From: a virus
Direction: 5' to 3' (one strand)
DNA length: 22,170 nucleotides
Virus record (IMG/VR): IMGVR_UViG_3300030380_004602
Coordinates: 1 to 22,170 of that record
Part shown: positions 1-7,993 of the stretch, one piece after another
Layout of the letters: each line of letters starts with the position of its first letter
Numbering within the stretch: the first letter of the stretch is position 1
Program-made: the position numbers and the translations under genes
Notes under the pieces: generated by a model
What the model was told of the DNA's origin: nothing
Database searches by the model: none
Seen by the model: only the letters and a program-made list of their open reading frames with translations

Positions 1-1
1 C

Positions 2-517
2 AACCATTACAGTTCTTATCACGAGACTTCCTCTGATGCCCTTGGTGGTGCTGACGAGTTAGACTATGCCATACAAACTGTCAGTCATTGGAACAGAGCT
101 TTTCCAAAGGCGGATGTAATTATTGGAAACCACGATAGAATGGTAATGCGGAAAGCACAGACCTCAGCCATACCCACTATGTGGATTAAGTCTTACAACG
201 AGGTGCTCGGCACTAAGTGGAACTGGGTGGAAAGGGTGGTGTATGACAACGTACAGTACATACACGGAGAGGGTGGAACTGCTAGAACAAAAGCAAAGAA
301 CGATATGATGTCTACCGTGCAAGGACACATACATACGCAAGCTTACATTGAGTGGATGGTAGGTAGGAACTTTAGAGTCTTTGGTATGCAGGTAGGGTGT
401 GGGATAGATACTACGTCATACGCTGCTGCTTACGCAAAGCATTTTAAGAAACAAGCCATAGGATGTGGCGTTGTACTAGGCGGACACACCGCTATTAATT
501 GTTTAATGGAACTATGA
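2..517 (+). CDS. Metallophosphoesterase (calcineurin-like), 5'-truncated
   Basis: The reading frame is open from base 2 and runs off the left edge, so only the C-terminal 171 residues are visible. The fragment starts with N-H-Y-S-S-Y and contains IIGNHDR (window bases about 119-139) and, later, QGHIHTQAY. These match the GNHD and GHxH metal-ligand motifs of the calcineurin-like phosphoesterase superfamily. The part outside the window should carry the DxH and GDxxD motifs. Substrate cannot be told from this fragment: relatives act as DNA exonucleases (SbcD/Mre11 type), as phosphodiesterases or as phosphatases. The first ATG inside the window (140) lies after the NHD motif and is not the start. 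It is on the opposite strand to the late genes, so it probably belongs to an early or replication gene block. Its stop overlaps the start of the next small gene (ATGA). Confidence 0.85.
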   Translation, partial: NHYSSYHETSSDALGGADELDYAIQTVSHWNRAFPKADVIIGNHDRMVMRKAQTSAIPTMWIKSYNEVLGTKWNWVERVVYDNVQYIHGEGGTARTKAKNDMMSTVQGHIHTQAYIEWMVGRNFRVFGMQVGCGIDTTSYAAAYAKHFKKQAIGCGVVLGGHTAINCLMEL

Positions 518-600
518 AACACACTAAGTTAAATTTTCTGATTGTATTTATAATAAACGCAGTGATACTTTATGTTATCTTCTGGCATTTATTTAATTAG
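514..600 (+). CDS. 28-aa single-span membrane peptide, coupled to the phosphoesterase
   Basis: The start ATG (514-516) overlaps the upstream stop TGA (515-517) in the ATGA arrangement typical of translational coupling. The product is 28 residues: a short basic N-terminus (MKHTK) followed by an almost wholly hydrophobic stretch at residues 6-27 (LNFLIVFIINAVILYVIFWH), then TAG at 598-600. That is one predicted transmembrane helix and nothing else. The stop directly abuts the stop of the opposing giant gene (601-603). I do not recognise a family. Small membrane peptides in phages can be holin-like, exclusion factors or lysis regulators, but nothing here decides between these. Evidence is coupling, hydrophobicity and exact fit into the remaining space; the tiny size limits confidence. 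Confidence 0.55.
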   Translation: MKHTKLNFLIVFIINAVILYVIFWHLFN

Positions 601-3600
601 TTATCTACGTACAGAACCACCAGGAGCATTAGCATCGCTAAACCTTTTCTTTAAAGCTATTCTTCTCCAATCTTTGTATAAAGGAATAAAACCTAGTAGT
701 CCTAAAAATTCAAAAGTAACCATTCTATCTAACAACTCTTCTGTAGCTTTTTCTCTAGCCTCTAAGGTTTTAGCATTATAAATTCTTCCAGTTAAATCTA
801 CACTTCTGAAAAGAGATTTTGCATACGGCCCATATCGACCAGCTAAAATAGGTGCTAAAATTTCTGTGAATTTTTTTTCGCCAAAATCATCTAGCGATAT
901 TAAAGAATAAACAATAGAATTATCATAAGCATCATAAGGAGCTCCATTTCTTAAATTTTGTAAATATTCTTTATTTAATTTTTCTATACCTGCGTTTATA
1001 GGTAATGACCACATGTTTCCAATACCGCCTCTAAACACCAAAGTAGCAGCTGATCCTAAAAGCTGTCTTTTAAGTGTGTTAGTTAAGTCATCTTCATTTT
1101 CTTCCTCAGGCGCTCCAAGCAATTCATCCATAAATTGTGAAAATAAATTATACATTGCTACATACGAAGACATTCTGGCTAAAATTCCAGCTTGTAAGGC
1201 TATTGCTTCTCGTTTTGATAAATATCCGCTTTTAAATAAAGCACCTATTGCAAATCTAGCACTAGCGTATTCATTTAAATTAAAGTTAGCCATGTAAGAA
1301 TTGAGCATTCTATAGTAGTCCATTAGAGAGTCAACACCTTCACCTGATTTTGTTTGAATATTTTTTATAATTCTGTACATAGGATTACCTGAAGTTATAA
1401 ATTGAGTTAGAGTTCTATCAGACTTTCTGACTGCTTCAAGTCTAGCTTTCTTATATTTATTGTCTGTAACAAATTTAGAAGTTCCTTTTGCTATTTTTTC
1501 AAATTCAATATCACTAATATCTATATCTTCCCCAAGTTGTTTTTTTACATTTTTTTTAAATTCAAAAGCAAATTTAGCGGGCCACAAAGGTCTAGCTACC
1601 ATTATATCACCCATACTCATTAATTCGTCGGCAACTTTAGCAACTCCTTTATATAATTGTTTTGGGCCATATTTTAATATTTGATCCATCTTTTCAAATA
1701 CAGGGTTAGCAATCATACTTTCTCTTGATTGACCCAGATTTAAATAATCATTTACATCTATATTTTTATTGGTTAATGTTTTTTTATCTGTCAATTTTCT
1801 AATTTCAGCCGAGCCTAAATTCAACAAAATATCACGATATAAAACTGGATCTTTACCAAGTTTTTTGTATTTAGTATAAGTGTCTTTTATTACTTGCGGA
1901 TCTTGTGAAATTAACATTAAAGTGTTTCCTAAATATTCAGAAAAAGCTCTTGTTCCAGAAGACAACATAGCACGATAAGCATTTTTATTTATTTCATTCT
2001 GTATTTTTGAACCAGCATTTACATTTCTAGCGCCCATAAAACTTCTTAGATAGGTAAGTTTTAAGATTTCTTTTACACTTTCATCCAAAGCGCTAACAGC
2101 ATTTTGCTGACCTTCATTTCCATTTTTATATATATCTATAAGTTCCTCTGTAATAGTTTGAACTTTATCTGCCTCTGGTGTAACATAAAAATCTAAAAAT
2201 GTTTCTTGTGTGCCTAATAAAGTAGCATTGAAAGGATTATAATCTATTGGTTTTACTCCTTCTTTTCTTTCAAAAGATGATTTAGCTCTAGTAGATTGAT
2301 TAGAATATCTTTCTGCGTTTTTTAAAACATCTACCCTATCGCTAGTTTCTGGTAATAACACAGCTCTGTGTATATATTCTTTTATTGGGGTAAAAGTAAA
2401 ATTTCTTCTTTGAGCTATCTCTTGCATTTTTGGTAACAATTCTTTGTTTTTTTTATCTAATGTTTTTAAAGCTTTATTTTGTGCAGCAGAAAAATTATTT
2501 TTAATCTCATCTTTATTTATTTTACCGTTTTTGACATACTTATTTTTAAGTTCTTTTAATGCTTTTGCCTCAGCCGGTCTTTCATTATTTATTGTAATGT
2601 CAAGCATATCAACTGGGTTAGGAGCTATTTCATTATTAAATTCATCTCCTATTTTATTTGCGTCAGCCTCTCTTACCTGCATATATAAACCTAACTCATA
2701 AGTATCCATTAAAGATTTATTCCTTGCCCTGGATATCCCGGCCTGTGTCCTCGCTCTACCCTGACCTTCAAAATCAATAAGTTTCTGAGCTGCACTTAAC
2801 TCATCTTGTACTTTATTAAAATTACCATATAGCTGAGCTTGTGCTTCGGCTAAAGTAGTAAATGTGTTATCAGCTATTACAGTGCTGTTGTTCACCCCTA
2901 ATGATTGGTCTATATATTGAGTGGGTGCATTTCTGGCTTTTTGAAGCAAAACATTGTTTCTTTTTGTTGCCAAAACTTTAACTTGAGAGGCTATATTATC
3001 AAGACCAAATCTTATACCATTTAAAGTAATTCTGTCAATAGCCGGTATCATTTTATTGACTGCTTCTTGCACTTCATCTTGCAAAGGAGGCGCTGGAGCT
3101 GGCTCTGTAGGGTCAGCTGGTACAGTTTGTTTTACTCTCTTTGGTTCTTCTTGCTTTTGTTTTTGTTTTGTTGTTGTGGTTTTTTTAGTTTTCTTTTCTA
3201 TTTGTTTTCTAGCTTTCTCTGCTTTTGCTGGGTCTAATTCTATGCCCACGGCTTCTCTTCCTGTTTCTATTGCTGCTTCAACAGTAGTACCTGTACCTAG
3301 AAATGGATCTAATATTATACCACCCTCTGGAACAAACCCTTCTATTAAATCTGCCAAAGCTTCTAATGATTTTCTTGTATCTCCTTTAAATCCTTTAAAT
3401 TTTTTTGTTCTTGTGTCCACCATTGGATATCTTAGCTCAAAGTTTTCCCCTTCTTGTTTTAAATTAAAAGGTATATCTTTTACTTTTCCTGATTTTGTAA
3501 GAACAAATATGTCTTCTCTTAAATTTCTACCAGCCATTTTTTGTTCTTTCTTCATGTCTTGAGTCATTTTAATATACTCAATCTTTTGTATGTCAGCAGC

Positions 3601-5796
3601 TAAATTTAATCCAGCTTTACTTAATGATCTTAAATATGATGCTCTTTCTTTTTTATTCTGTGGTTGTTGTGCTTGTGTATATTGAAGCAACACTGGGCTA
3701 TCTTCATTTTTTAATAGCTGAGGCATCAGATTGCTTAGTTGAGCAAACTCTGCAGGGTTTATGACAGAAAATTGTGCTATATCTCTATTTCCAGATTTAA
3801 CTTCGTAGGGTGGGTCAAGATAAATAGCATCAAATTTGATTCCTTGTTCTATTAATTTAGGCAGCTCTGTTAAAGCATTACCTTCTATAACTGCATAGGT
3901 TTTATCTCCTTGTGTTAAGGTGTACACACCCTTACCTACTCTTTCAAATCTACCTTCTTTAGTACCAACACCAAATATTCTTCTAACATTAGGCTCTAGT
4001 ATTCCTAATTCATTTGCAGCCTCACTAATAGTCAGCTCACCTCTTTCTTCTAATAACTGTGTAACTTGTTCTGTTTGAGTTCCAGGTTCAATCTTTATAG
4101 CTAAAGGCGGTGTTACCTCGCTCTCCTGAGTCTCAATCTCAATCGTGCCCTCTTCGGCTGGTTGGGTTGCTTGGGTTTCCTCGGATGGAGTCTCTCCGGG
4201 AGGGACTGCCCCTTGGGTGTCTCCTGTTCCCACTGCTGGGCTAGTTTCGGGTTGTTTCGGTACAGGTATCGTCTCTGTGCTTGGCTCTTGAATGGCATCG
4301 CTTATATTATTAAATTGTTTTTGTAAATTTTCTAATTGTTTTTTCGCTCTTGGTGTAGGATTATTTTTGGCTTTTGTTATTTTTTTTTGTATATCTATTA
4401 AGTTTTTTAATTGATCTTCTGAAGGCTGCTTTCTATCATCAAATGTTTCTTTTATATCTCTAGCTATTATTGCGTCTGCTCTTGCTTCTTCTATTTTATT
4501 AGAAAGCTCTGGGTCATTAGTTATAGTATAATTTATTTGAGCAATTGTTTCTACATCACCACTGTCTAATATTTCTTCAATATCAGATTTATTTGCTGGT
4601 TGACCATTTACTTCGTAACTAGATATCTTGACCGAGCTTTGAACATCACCGGTTGGTTTACGACTTAGTTCTGTTAAATTAAATATAGATGTTGGGTCTC
4701 CAATCTCTCCTATGGCTTCAAATCCAATTTCTGCAACATCTTGTTCTTGTCCAGCTACGGCTCTTCCAGCCGCTTCTCCTGCTCCACCCCCTACCATTTC
4801 GGTAGCTCGTCTAGCAACACCCTTAACTGGAAGTTTAGTTAGTTTACCAGCAGCTCTTCCAGCTTTTCCTGCAAGACCTGCCGTAAGTGCATTTACTGTT
4901 GCAATAGCTGCACCCCTACCTACTGTTCTTCTTTTAACTCTTTTAATAGCTTCTGGGTCATCTAACACCGCTTTGATTCCTTCGTTGTCAAATTGTAATC
5001 CTTTTCTTTGTATTTCTTCTTGTAAAAACTCAGTAAATGCTAAACCTTTTTCAAGTGTATTTGTCATACCCGCTATGCCGCCATAAACCGCTCCGGCTGC
5101 TGTCCCTAATACAGGTACTACACTTCCAGTTGCGCCACCTGCAGCAGCTCCTTTTGCAGCTCCAAATAATGTGCTTAAGTTAGCCATGTTAGCAACTGAT
5201 TGTGCTATAATACCTGGAATTACAGATGGGTTTTCTTTTAGACCTTTATAAAACCCTAAAAACTTATTATCTTCAGCTTCATAAATTCTAGAAAAATCTT
5301 TCATTTCATCTGTAACTGGCATATCTTGCATTTTAGACACAGCTTCTATGTAGTTTTGAATATCCTCTTCGGTTGCATCTGAACCTTGTCTCATCACTTT
5401 TAAGGCATCATCTATGCTTGCTCCTTGAGCTAATCCTTGCCTAACATTCATAAGCATATCTCCCATTACGTCAGCTATTTCAGTGCCTGGTAATAATGTA
5501 TCAAAAAAAGTTTGTTCTTCACCTTTTACTTTCTCTGGTGATTCCAATGAACCATCCTCTGAAGGTAATGCCATATCGACTTGAGGAGTCGGCTGAATGT
5601 CGAGTTCGTTTTTTTTTTTTCCAATTAGATTTTCAAAATCATTTATAGATTTGCTGTATCCTTTAGACTGCACATACCCATACATATCTTGTAGTACATT
5701 ATCATTGGTGTATAATACAGAAGTGAAATCTTCTAAAGATTTTTTATAACCTTTGGATTGGGCTCTATTGTAAAGGTCAATTAATACTTCTTCCAT
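601..5796 (-). CDS. Giant internal virion / polyvalent protein with embedded DNA methyltransferase
   Basis: 1731 residues, the last gene of the late operon, in the place of T7 gp16 (ejected internal core protein). Layout: residues 5-58 hold two copies of a motif like YxxxQSKGYxKSxxDFxxLL (QSKGY at 13-17 and 43-47). Residues 60-65 follow a 12-A run. Residues about 200-245 and 293-350 are Gly/Ala-rich and hydrophobic, as in membrane-inserting or ejected proteins. Residues 500-570 are a Pro/Glu/Thr linker. Residues 575-628 look like a winged helix. Residues 630-868 are a methyltransferase (DPPY 661-664, DPFLGTG 830-836). Residues 868-905 are a Lys/Thr/Gln then Pro linker. The remaining 800 residues are mostly helical with hydrophobic patches near the end, resembling tails of polyvalent proteins. 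I see no lytic transglycosylase motif. Inferred role: packaged in the head and delivered with the DNA, where the methyltransferase could act early. The virion location rests on gene order and architecture. Confidence 0.72.
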   Translation of the reverse strand: MEEVLIDLYNRAQSKGYKKSLEDFTSVLYTNDNVLQDMYGYVQSKGYSKSINDFENLIGKKKNELDIQPTPQVDMALPSEDGSLESPEKVKGEEQTFFDTLLPGTEIADVMGDMLMNVRQGLAQGASIDDALKVMRQGSDATEEDIQNYIEAVSKMQDMPVTDEMKDFSRIYEAEDNKFLGFYKGLKENPSVIPGIIAQSVANMANLSTLFGAAKGAAAGGATGSVVPVLGTAAGAVYGGIAGMTNTLEKGLAFTEFLQEEIQRKGLQFDNEGIKAVLDDPEAIKRVKRRTVGRGAAIATVNALTAGLAGKAGRAAGKLTKLPVKGVARRATEMVGGGAGEAAGRAVAGQEQDVAEIGFEAIGEIGDPTSIFNLTELSRKPTGDVQSSVKISSYEVNGQPANKSDIEEILDSGDVETIAQINYTITNDPELSNKIEEARADAIIARDIKETFDDRKQPSEDQLKNLIDIQKKITKAKNNPTPRAKKQLENLQKQFNNISDAIQEPSTETIPVPKQPETSPAVGTGDTQGAVPPGETPSEETQATQPAEEGTIEIETQESEVTPPLAIKIEPGTQTEQVTQLLEERGELTISEAANELGILEPNVRRIFGVGTKEGRFERVGKGVYTLTQGDKTYAVIEGNALTELPKLIEQGIKFDAIYLDPPYEVKSGNRDIAQFSVINPAEFAQLSNLMPQLLKNEDSPVLLQYTQAQQPQNKKERASYLRSLSKAGLNLAADIQKIEYIKMTQDMKKEQKMAGRNLREDIFVLTKSGKVKDIPFNLKQEGENFELRYPMVDTRTKKFKGFKGDTRKSLEALADLIEGFVPEGGIILDPFLGTGTTVEAAIETGREAVGIELDPAKAEKARKQIEKKTKKTTTTKQKQKQEEPKRVKQTVPADPTEPAPAPPLQDEVQEAVNKMIPAIDRITLNGIRFGLDNIASQVKVLATKRNNVLLQKARNAPTQYIDQSLGVNNSTVIADNTFTTLAEAQAQLYGNFNKVQDELSAAQKLIDFEGQGRARTQAGISRARNKSLMDTYELGLYMQVREADANKIGDEFNNEIAPNPVDMLDITINNERPAEAKALKELKNKYVKNGKINKDEIKNNFSAAQNKALKTLDKKNKELLPKMQEIAQRRNFTFTPIKEYIHRAVLLPETSDRVDVLKNAERYSNQSTRAKSSFERKEGVKPIDYNPFNATLLGTQETFLDFYVTPEADKVQTITEELIDIYKNGNEGQQNAVSALDESVKEILKLTYLRSFMGARNVNAGSKIQNEINKNAYRAMLSSGTRAFSEYLGNTLMLISQDPQVIKDTYTKYKKLGKDPVLYRDILLNLGSAEIRKLTDKKTLTNKNIDVNDYLNLGQSRESMIANPVFEKMDQILKYGPKQLYKGVAKVADELMSMGDIMVARPLWPAKFAFEFKKNVKKQLGEDIDISDIEFEKIAKGTSKFVTDNKYKKARLEAVRKSDRTLTQFITSGNPMYRIIKNIQTKSGEGVDSLMDYYRMLNSYMANFNLNEYASARFAIGALFKSGYLSKREAIALQAGILARMSSYVAMYNLFSQFMDELLGAPEEENEDDLTNTLKRQLLGSAATLVFRGGIGNMWSLPINAGIEKLNKEYLQNLRNGAPYDAYDNSIVYSLISLDDFGEKKFTEILAPILAGRYGPYAKSLFRSVDLTGRIYNAKTLEAREKATEELLDRMVTFEFLGLLGFIPLYKDWRRIALKKRFSDANAPGGSVRR
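3195..3909 (-). other. N6-adenine/N4-cytosine DNA methyltransferase domain within the giant protein
   Basis: Residues 630-868 of the 1731-aa protein. YAVIEGNALTELP leads into KFDAIYLDPPY (catalytic motif IV, DPPY 661-664). The region ends with GGIILDPFLGTGTTVE (SAM-binding motif I, FxGxG at 831-835) and VGIELDP (motif II, acidic Glu 853). The order motif IV, then a variable middle, then motif I is that of the beta-class amino-methyltransferases. All catalytic and cofactor motifs look intact. DPPY is the usual form for N6-adenine enzymes, but N4-cytosine cannot be excluded. A winged-helix-like segment (LTISEAANELGILEPNVRR, residues 588-606) precedes it and may bind DNA. Phage P1 DarB is a known precedent for a methyltransferase carried in the virion and injected to shield incoming DNA. 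Confidence 0.88.
4113..4298 (-). CDS. Overlapping 61-aa ORF, KSxAQRRYL-type small phage protein, out of frame inside the giant gene
   Basis: Within the linker of the giant gene a different frame opens with ATG (4296-4298) and encodes MPFKSQAQRRYLYRNNP, then LAQQW, then ETPKGQSLPERL, ending in a basic tail. This strongly resembles a short protein type that I know from many phages and bacterial genomes (MPFKSxAQRR-Y/F-, a ..P.IA..W. core, and TPxGKxLPE). In the main frame the same bases give a low-complexity Pro/Glu/Thr linker (residues 500-560). The stretch is clearly richer in G and C than its surroundings. The match is by recognition only. It may be a live overlapping gene, or the fossil of a small gene whose DNA was captured out of frame to become a linker. 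The basic C-terminal tail (LRLRLRRAR) looks like an uninformative by-product. Confidence 0.4.
   Translation of the reverse strand: MPFKSQAQRRYLYRNNPKLAQQWEQETPKGQSLPERLHPRKPKQPNQPKRARLRLRLRRAR
5609..5620 (-). repeat. A12 homopolymer (sense strand) near codon 60 of the giant gene
   Basis: Twelve consecutive T on the + strand, read as GGA AAA AAA AAA AAC in the gene (Gly-Lys-Lys-Lys-Asn). It sits exactly at the end of the two N-terminal QSKGY repeats. Gain of one A would add about 30 foreign residues and stop at a TGA; loss of one A also leads to an early stop. Runs of this length are classic sites for polymerase slippage and for sequencing error. Confidence 0.9.
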
Positions 5797-5798
5797 GT

Positions 5799-7280
5799 TT
5801 ATAAATTTTCGTAATCAACTTCGACTGTTTTCGTTTCAGTTTGAGTTTCAGGCGTCATAAGACCCTGTATTCCTTTTTTCTTATCAATAGGGTCAACTTT
5901 TGAGCTTACAATCCAGTTTTGTATGTAAGTAAATATATCATCAATAGACGTGTTTAAGTCTATTGGGTCAGTGCTATTTTTAGTGGTTAAAATTTGACCT
6001 GACTTATTATACATAGGGGCATCAATAACTATCTTGTTTCCTTGTTTTCTAGCTTTTAAATTGAATCTTGTTATTAATGGTTGTAGTTTTGCTACAGTTT
6101 GATTTGCTCTAGCGTTTTTACCTAACTCATTATTTTCTAATATAGATTGAATTCCAGATTTGTTATTTTGAAAATATGTATTCAAAGCAGCTTCTGCTTT
6201 TACTGGATCTAAATCCATTTCTTGCTGTAATTTTTTAGTTCTTAGTTGGCTATAATTAATATCTTCTTGCAATTTCTGTATTCTTAACAAATCCTCTATT
6301 TGCTTTGAAGTATCTACCGTGACAGTTTCTGGTTCTAAAACTGTTTCTGGAATAGAGTTTGTAATTTCATTCTTAATTATCTGTCTAGCTTTATCTTTAT
6401 CATAATCGTAAGTTCCGTTTTTTATGTCATAATATATGTACCCATCCTTACCTTTTAAACTTTCATCCTGTGTATATTCAAAACCATTTTGATCTAAAAT
6501 ACTAAGAATTTGATTTTCATCTCCCAATATACTTTCAGTCAAAGAGTTAATTGTTTTAGCGGCTTGTTCTGATTTTATCTCAGCTCCTAATATTGTAACA
6601 ACCTCTCTACCATTTTTGTCTCTATATTTTTTAGTACCCGACCCTTTGATTCTATTTTGAATCTCTTGTCTGTAATTATATTCAAGCTCTTGTTGTGAAG
6701 ATAAAGTTCCTAGCTGTGAAACATTTACAACTTCATTTGTTGGATTACCATTCTCATCTGTCTTTACTAGAATTAACTCATCAGTAATCGGATCAATGAT
6801 TGCTTTTGTGTTTTTAAAATCAAACATATCTTGAGCCAATCCCATTTGAAAAATCATTTTACCTGACGCTCTTTTGTTTGGGTCTTGTGACTGGGCAAGC
6901 TTCATGTTTTCATCTAACTTTGAATTAAAGTTCTTTGAGTATAAAAAAAAGTTTTCAGTACTGCTTTTTAAGTTTGCTCTTTTATTGTAATATTCCTGTT
7001 CTGATATTTCTCCTCTTTTTAATTTATTTAAATTATTCAAGGCAGCAATAGAAGCTTGATTGGTGTAAGAGGAAATTACATTATTTAAATCTGTATTATA
7101 ACCAACAGGTTTATCTATTAAGGTTTTTGTAAAATCACTATATTGATTTTGTATTTCTTCTTTTCTTTTAGTTCGGCTTTCTTGGTCTGATTTAATAAAA
7201 TCAGTCATCTCTTTACCGATTGCTCCCCAATCTATTTGTTGAGGCTCATCTCTTTTTACATATCCATATCCTAAAGCCAT
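5799..7280 (-). CDS. Probable internal virion protein (gp15-like position)
   Basis: 493 residues, highly charged and helical, with several likely coiled-coil stretches (for example residues 30-60 and 325-360). It starts with MALGYGYVKRDEPQQIDWGA, which I associate with internal or structural proteins of Bacteroidetes phages, but that is recollection. There is no signal peptide, membrane segment or catalytic motif. It ends two bases before the giant gene and begins one base after the gp14-like gene, so the three are surely co-transcribed and probably coupled in translation. By order it corresponds to T7 gp15 (747 aa), a component of the internal core that is ejected into the periplasm; it is shorter than T7 gp15. 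Function rests on position, not on detectable similarity. Confidence 0.6.
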   Translation of the reverse strand: MALGYGYVKRDEPQQIDWGAIGKEMTDFIKSDQESRTKRKEEIQNQYSDFTKTLIDKPVGYNTDLNNVISSYTNQASIAALNNLNKLKRGEISEQEYYNKRANLKSSTENFFLYSKNFNSKLDENMKLAQSQDPNKRASGKMIFQMGLAQDMFDFKNTKAIIDPITDELILVKTDENGNPTNEVVNVSQLGTLSSQQELEYNYRQEIQNRIKGSGTKKYRDKNGREVVTILGAEIKSEQAAKTINSLTESILGDENQILSILDQNGFEYTQDESLKGKDGYIYYDIKNGTYDYDKDKARQIIKNEITNSIPETVLEPETVTVDTSKQIEDLLRIQKLQEDINYSQLRTKKLQQEMDLDPVKAEAALNTYFQNNKSGIQSILENNELGKNARANQTVAKLQPLITRFNLKARKQGNKIVIDAPMYNKSGQILTTKNSTDPIDLNTSIDDIFTYIQNWIVSSKVDPIDKKKGIQGLMTPETQTETKTVEVDYENL

Positions 7281-7281
7281 A

Positions 7282-7992
7282 TTATCTTGGTTTTAATTGC
7301 CCTAAAGTTGGTAATGTGCTTGCCGGCATGTATTGTGATGTTATAGCTGCGTAAGGGTCGATAACACTAGCTGAAGGGAGTGAAGCTTTTAATTGAGAGT
7401 CTACTATAGCTCTATCAGGTAACTGTGTTCCTGCTGCACCGCTTTTACCATACAGTGCTCCACTTTCAATTCCCATCATTGCCATACTACCCAATCCTTG
7501 TATACCTGCAGATAACGCTGCTTGTCTTGCTTCCGCTGCATCAGCCGCTATTTGTTGTTGCCCTCTTGCTTCTGCTAAATCTAATTCTGTTCTAGCTCCT
7601 TGTAATCTTGACTCCTCTTGTGCAGCCAATTGCTGTAATTGTTGCATTTCTCTGGACATTGCTGCTCTTTGTTGAGCTGCTCCTGCTTGTTGAGCCATAA
7701 GCACTTGTCCTGCTGTTGCTGCGGCACCTCTTGTTTCTCCTTCAACACCAGCTTGTAAAGCAGCCGCTCCTGTCTGAAGCAAAGATTCTCTTTCTAATTC
7801 ATAAGGTTCTTTCGCTATTGCTAAACCTTCTAAATAATTAACATCTAATTTATTTTTTGCTTCTTGAAAAGCTTTTTCTGCTTCTCGCTCAGCCTCTTCT
7901 TGTCGTTTTCTTTGTTTGCCTGCTTGCACAAAACTACCTGTGGTTGATGCCGCTGCTAATCCCAAGGTTGCTATCGTAGTAAATGCTGCCAT
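7282..7992 (-). CDS. Probable internal virion protein (gp14-like)
   Basis: 236 residues. Residues 3-22 are small and hydrophobic (TTIATLGLAAASTTGSF), followed by a long Ala/Gln/Glu-rich helical region (about 25-165) of coiled-coil character with QQLAAQEESRL-type segments. A Gly/Met-rich hydrophobic stretch (165-185) and a Pro-containing tail follow. This layout, with its N-terminal hydrophobic segment, long Ala/Gln-rich helix and 200-240 aa size, is that of T7 gp14-type core proteins, which form the outer-membrane part of the ejection channel. It lies directly before the gp15-like and gp16-like genes, as in T7. The spacing to neighbours is one base on either side. Similarity is in composition and context, so homology is likely but unproven. 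Confidence 0.65.
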   Translation of the reverse strand: MAAFTTIATLGLAAASTTGSFVQAGKQRKRQEEAEREAEKAFQEAKNKLDVNYLEGLAIAKEPYELERESLLQTGAAALQAGVEGETRGAAATAGQVLMAQQAGAAQQRAAMSREMQQLQQLAAQEESRLQGARTELDLAEARGQQQIAADAAEARQAALSAGIQGLGSMAMMGIESGALYGKSGAAGTQLPDRAIVDSQLKASLPSASVIDPYAAITSQYMPASTLPTLGQLKPR

Positions 7993-7993
7993 A

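Noticed and set aside
3056-3562. Long + strand open frame opposite the methyltransferase region, and similar + strand frames at 4712-5086, 2444-2701 and 1013-1297
   Set aside because: They are antisense to a clearly coding gene, have low-complexity Ser/Phe/Pro-rich products typical of reversed codons, and show no motif.
601-5796. Lytic transglycosylase or RNA polymerase domain in the giant protein, as in T7 gp16 or N4 virion RNA polymerase
   Set aside because: I found neither a transglycosylase catalytic Glu context nor polymerase motifs on reading the sequence. Only the methyltransferase is recognisable.
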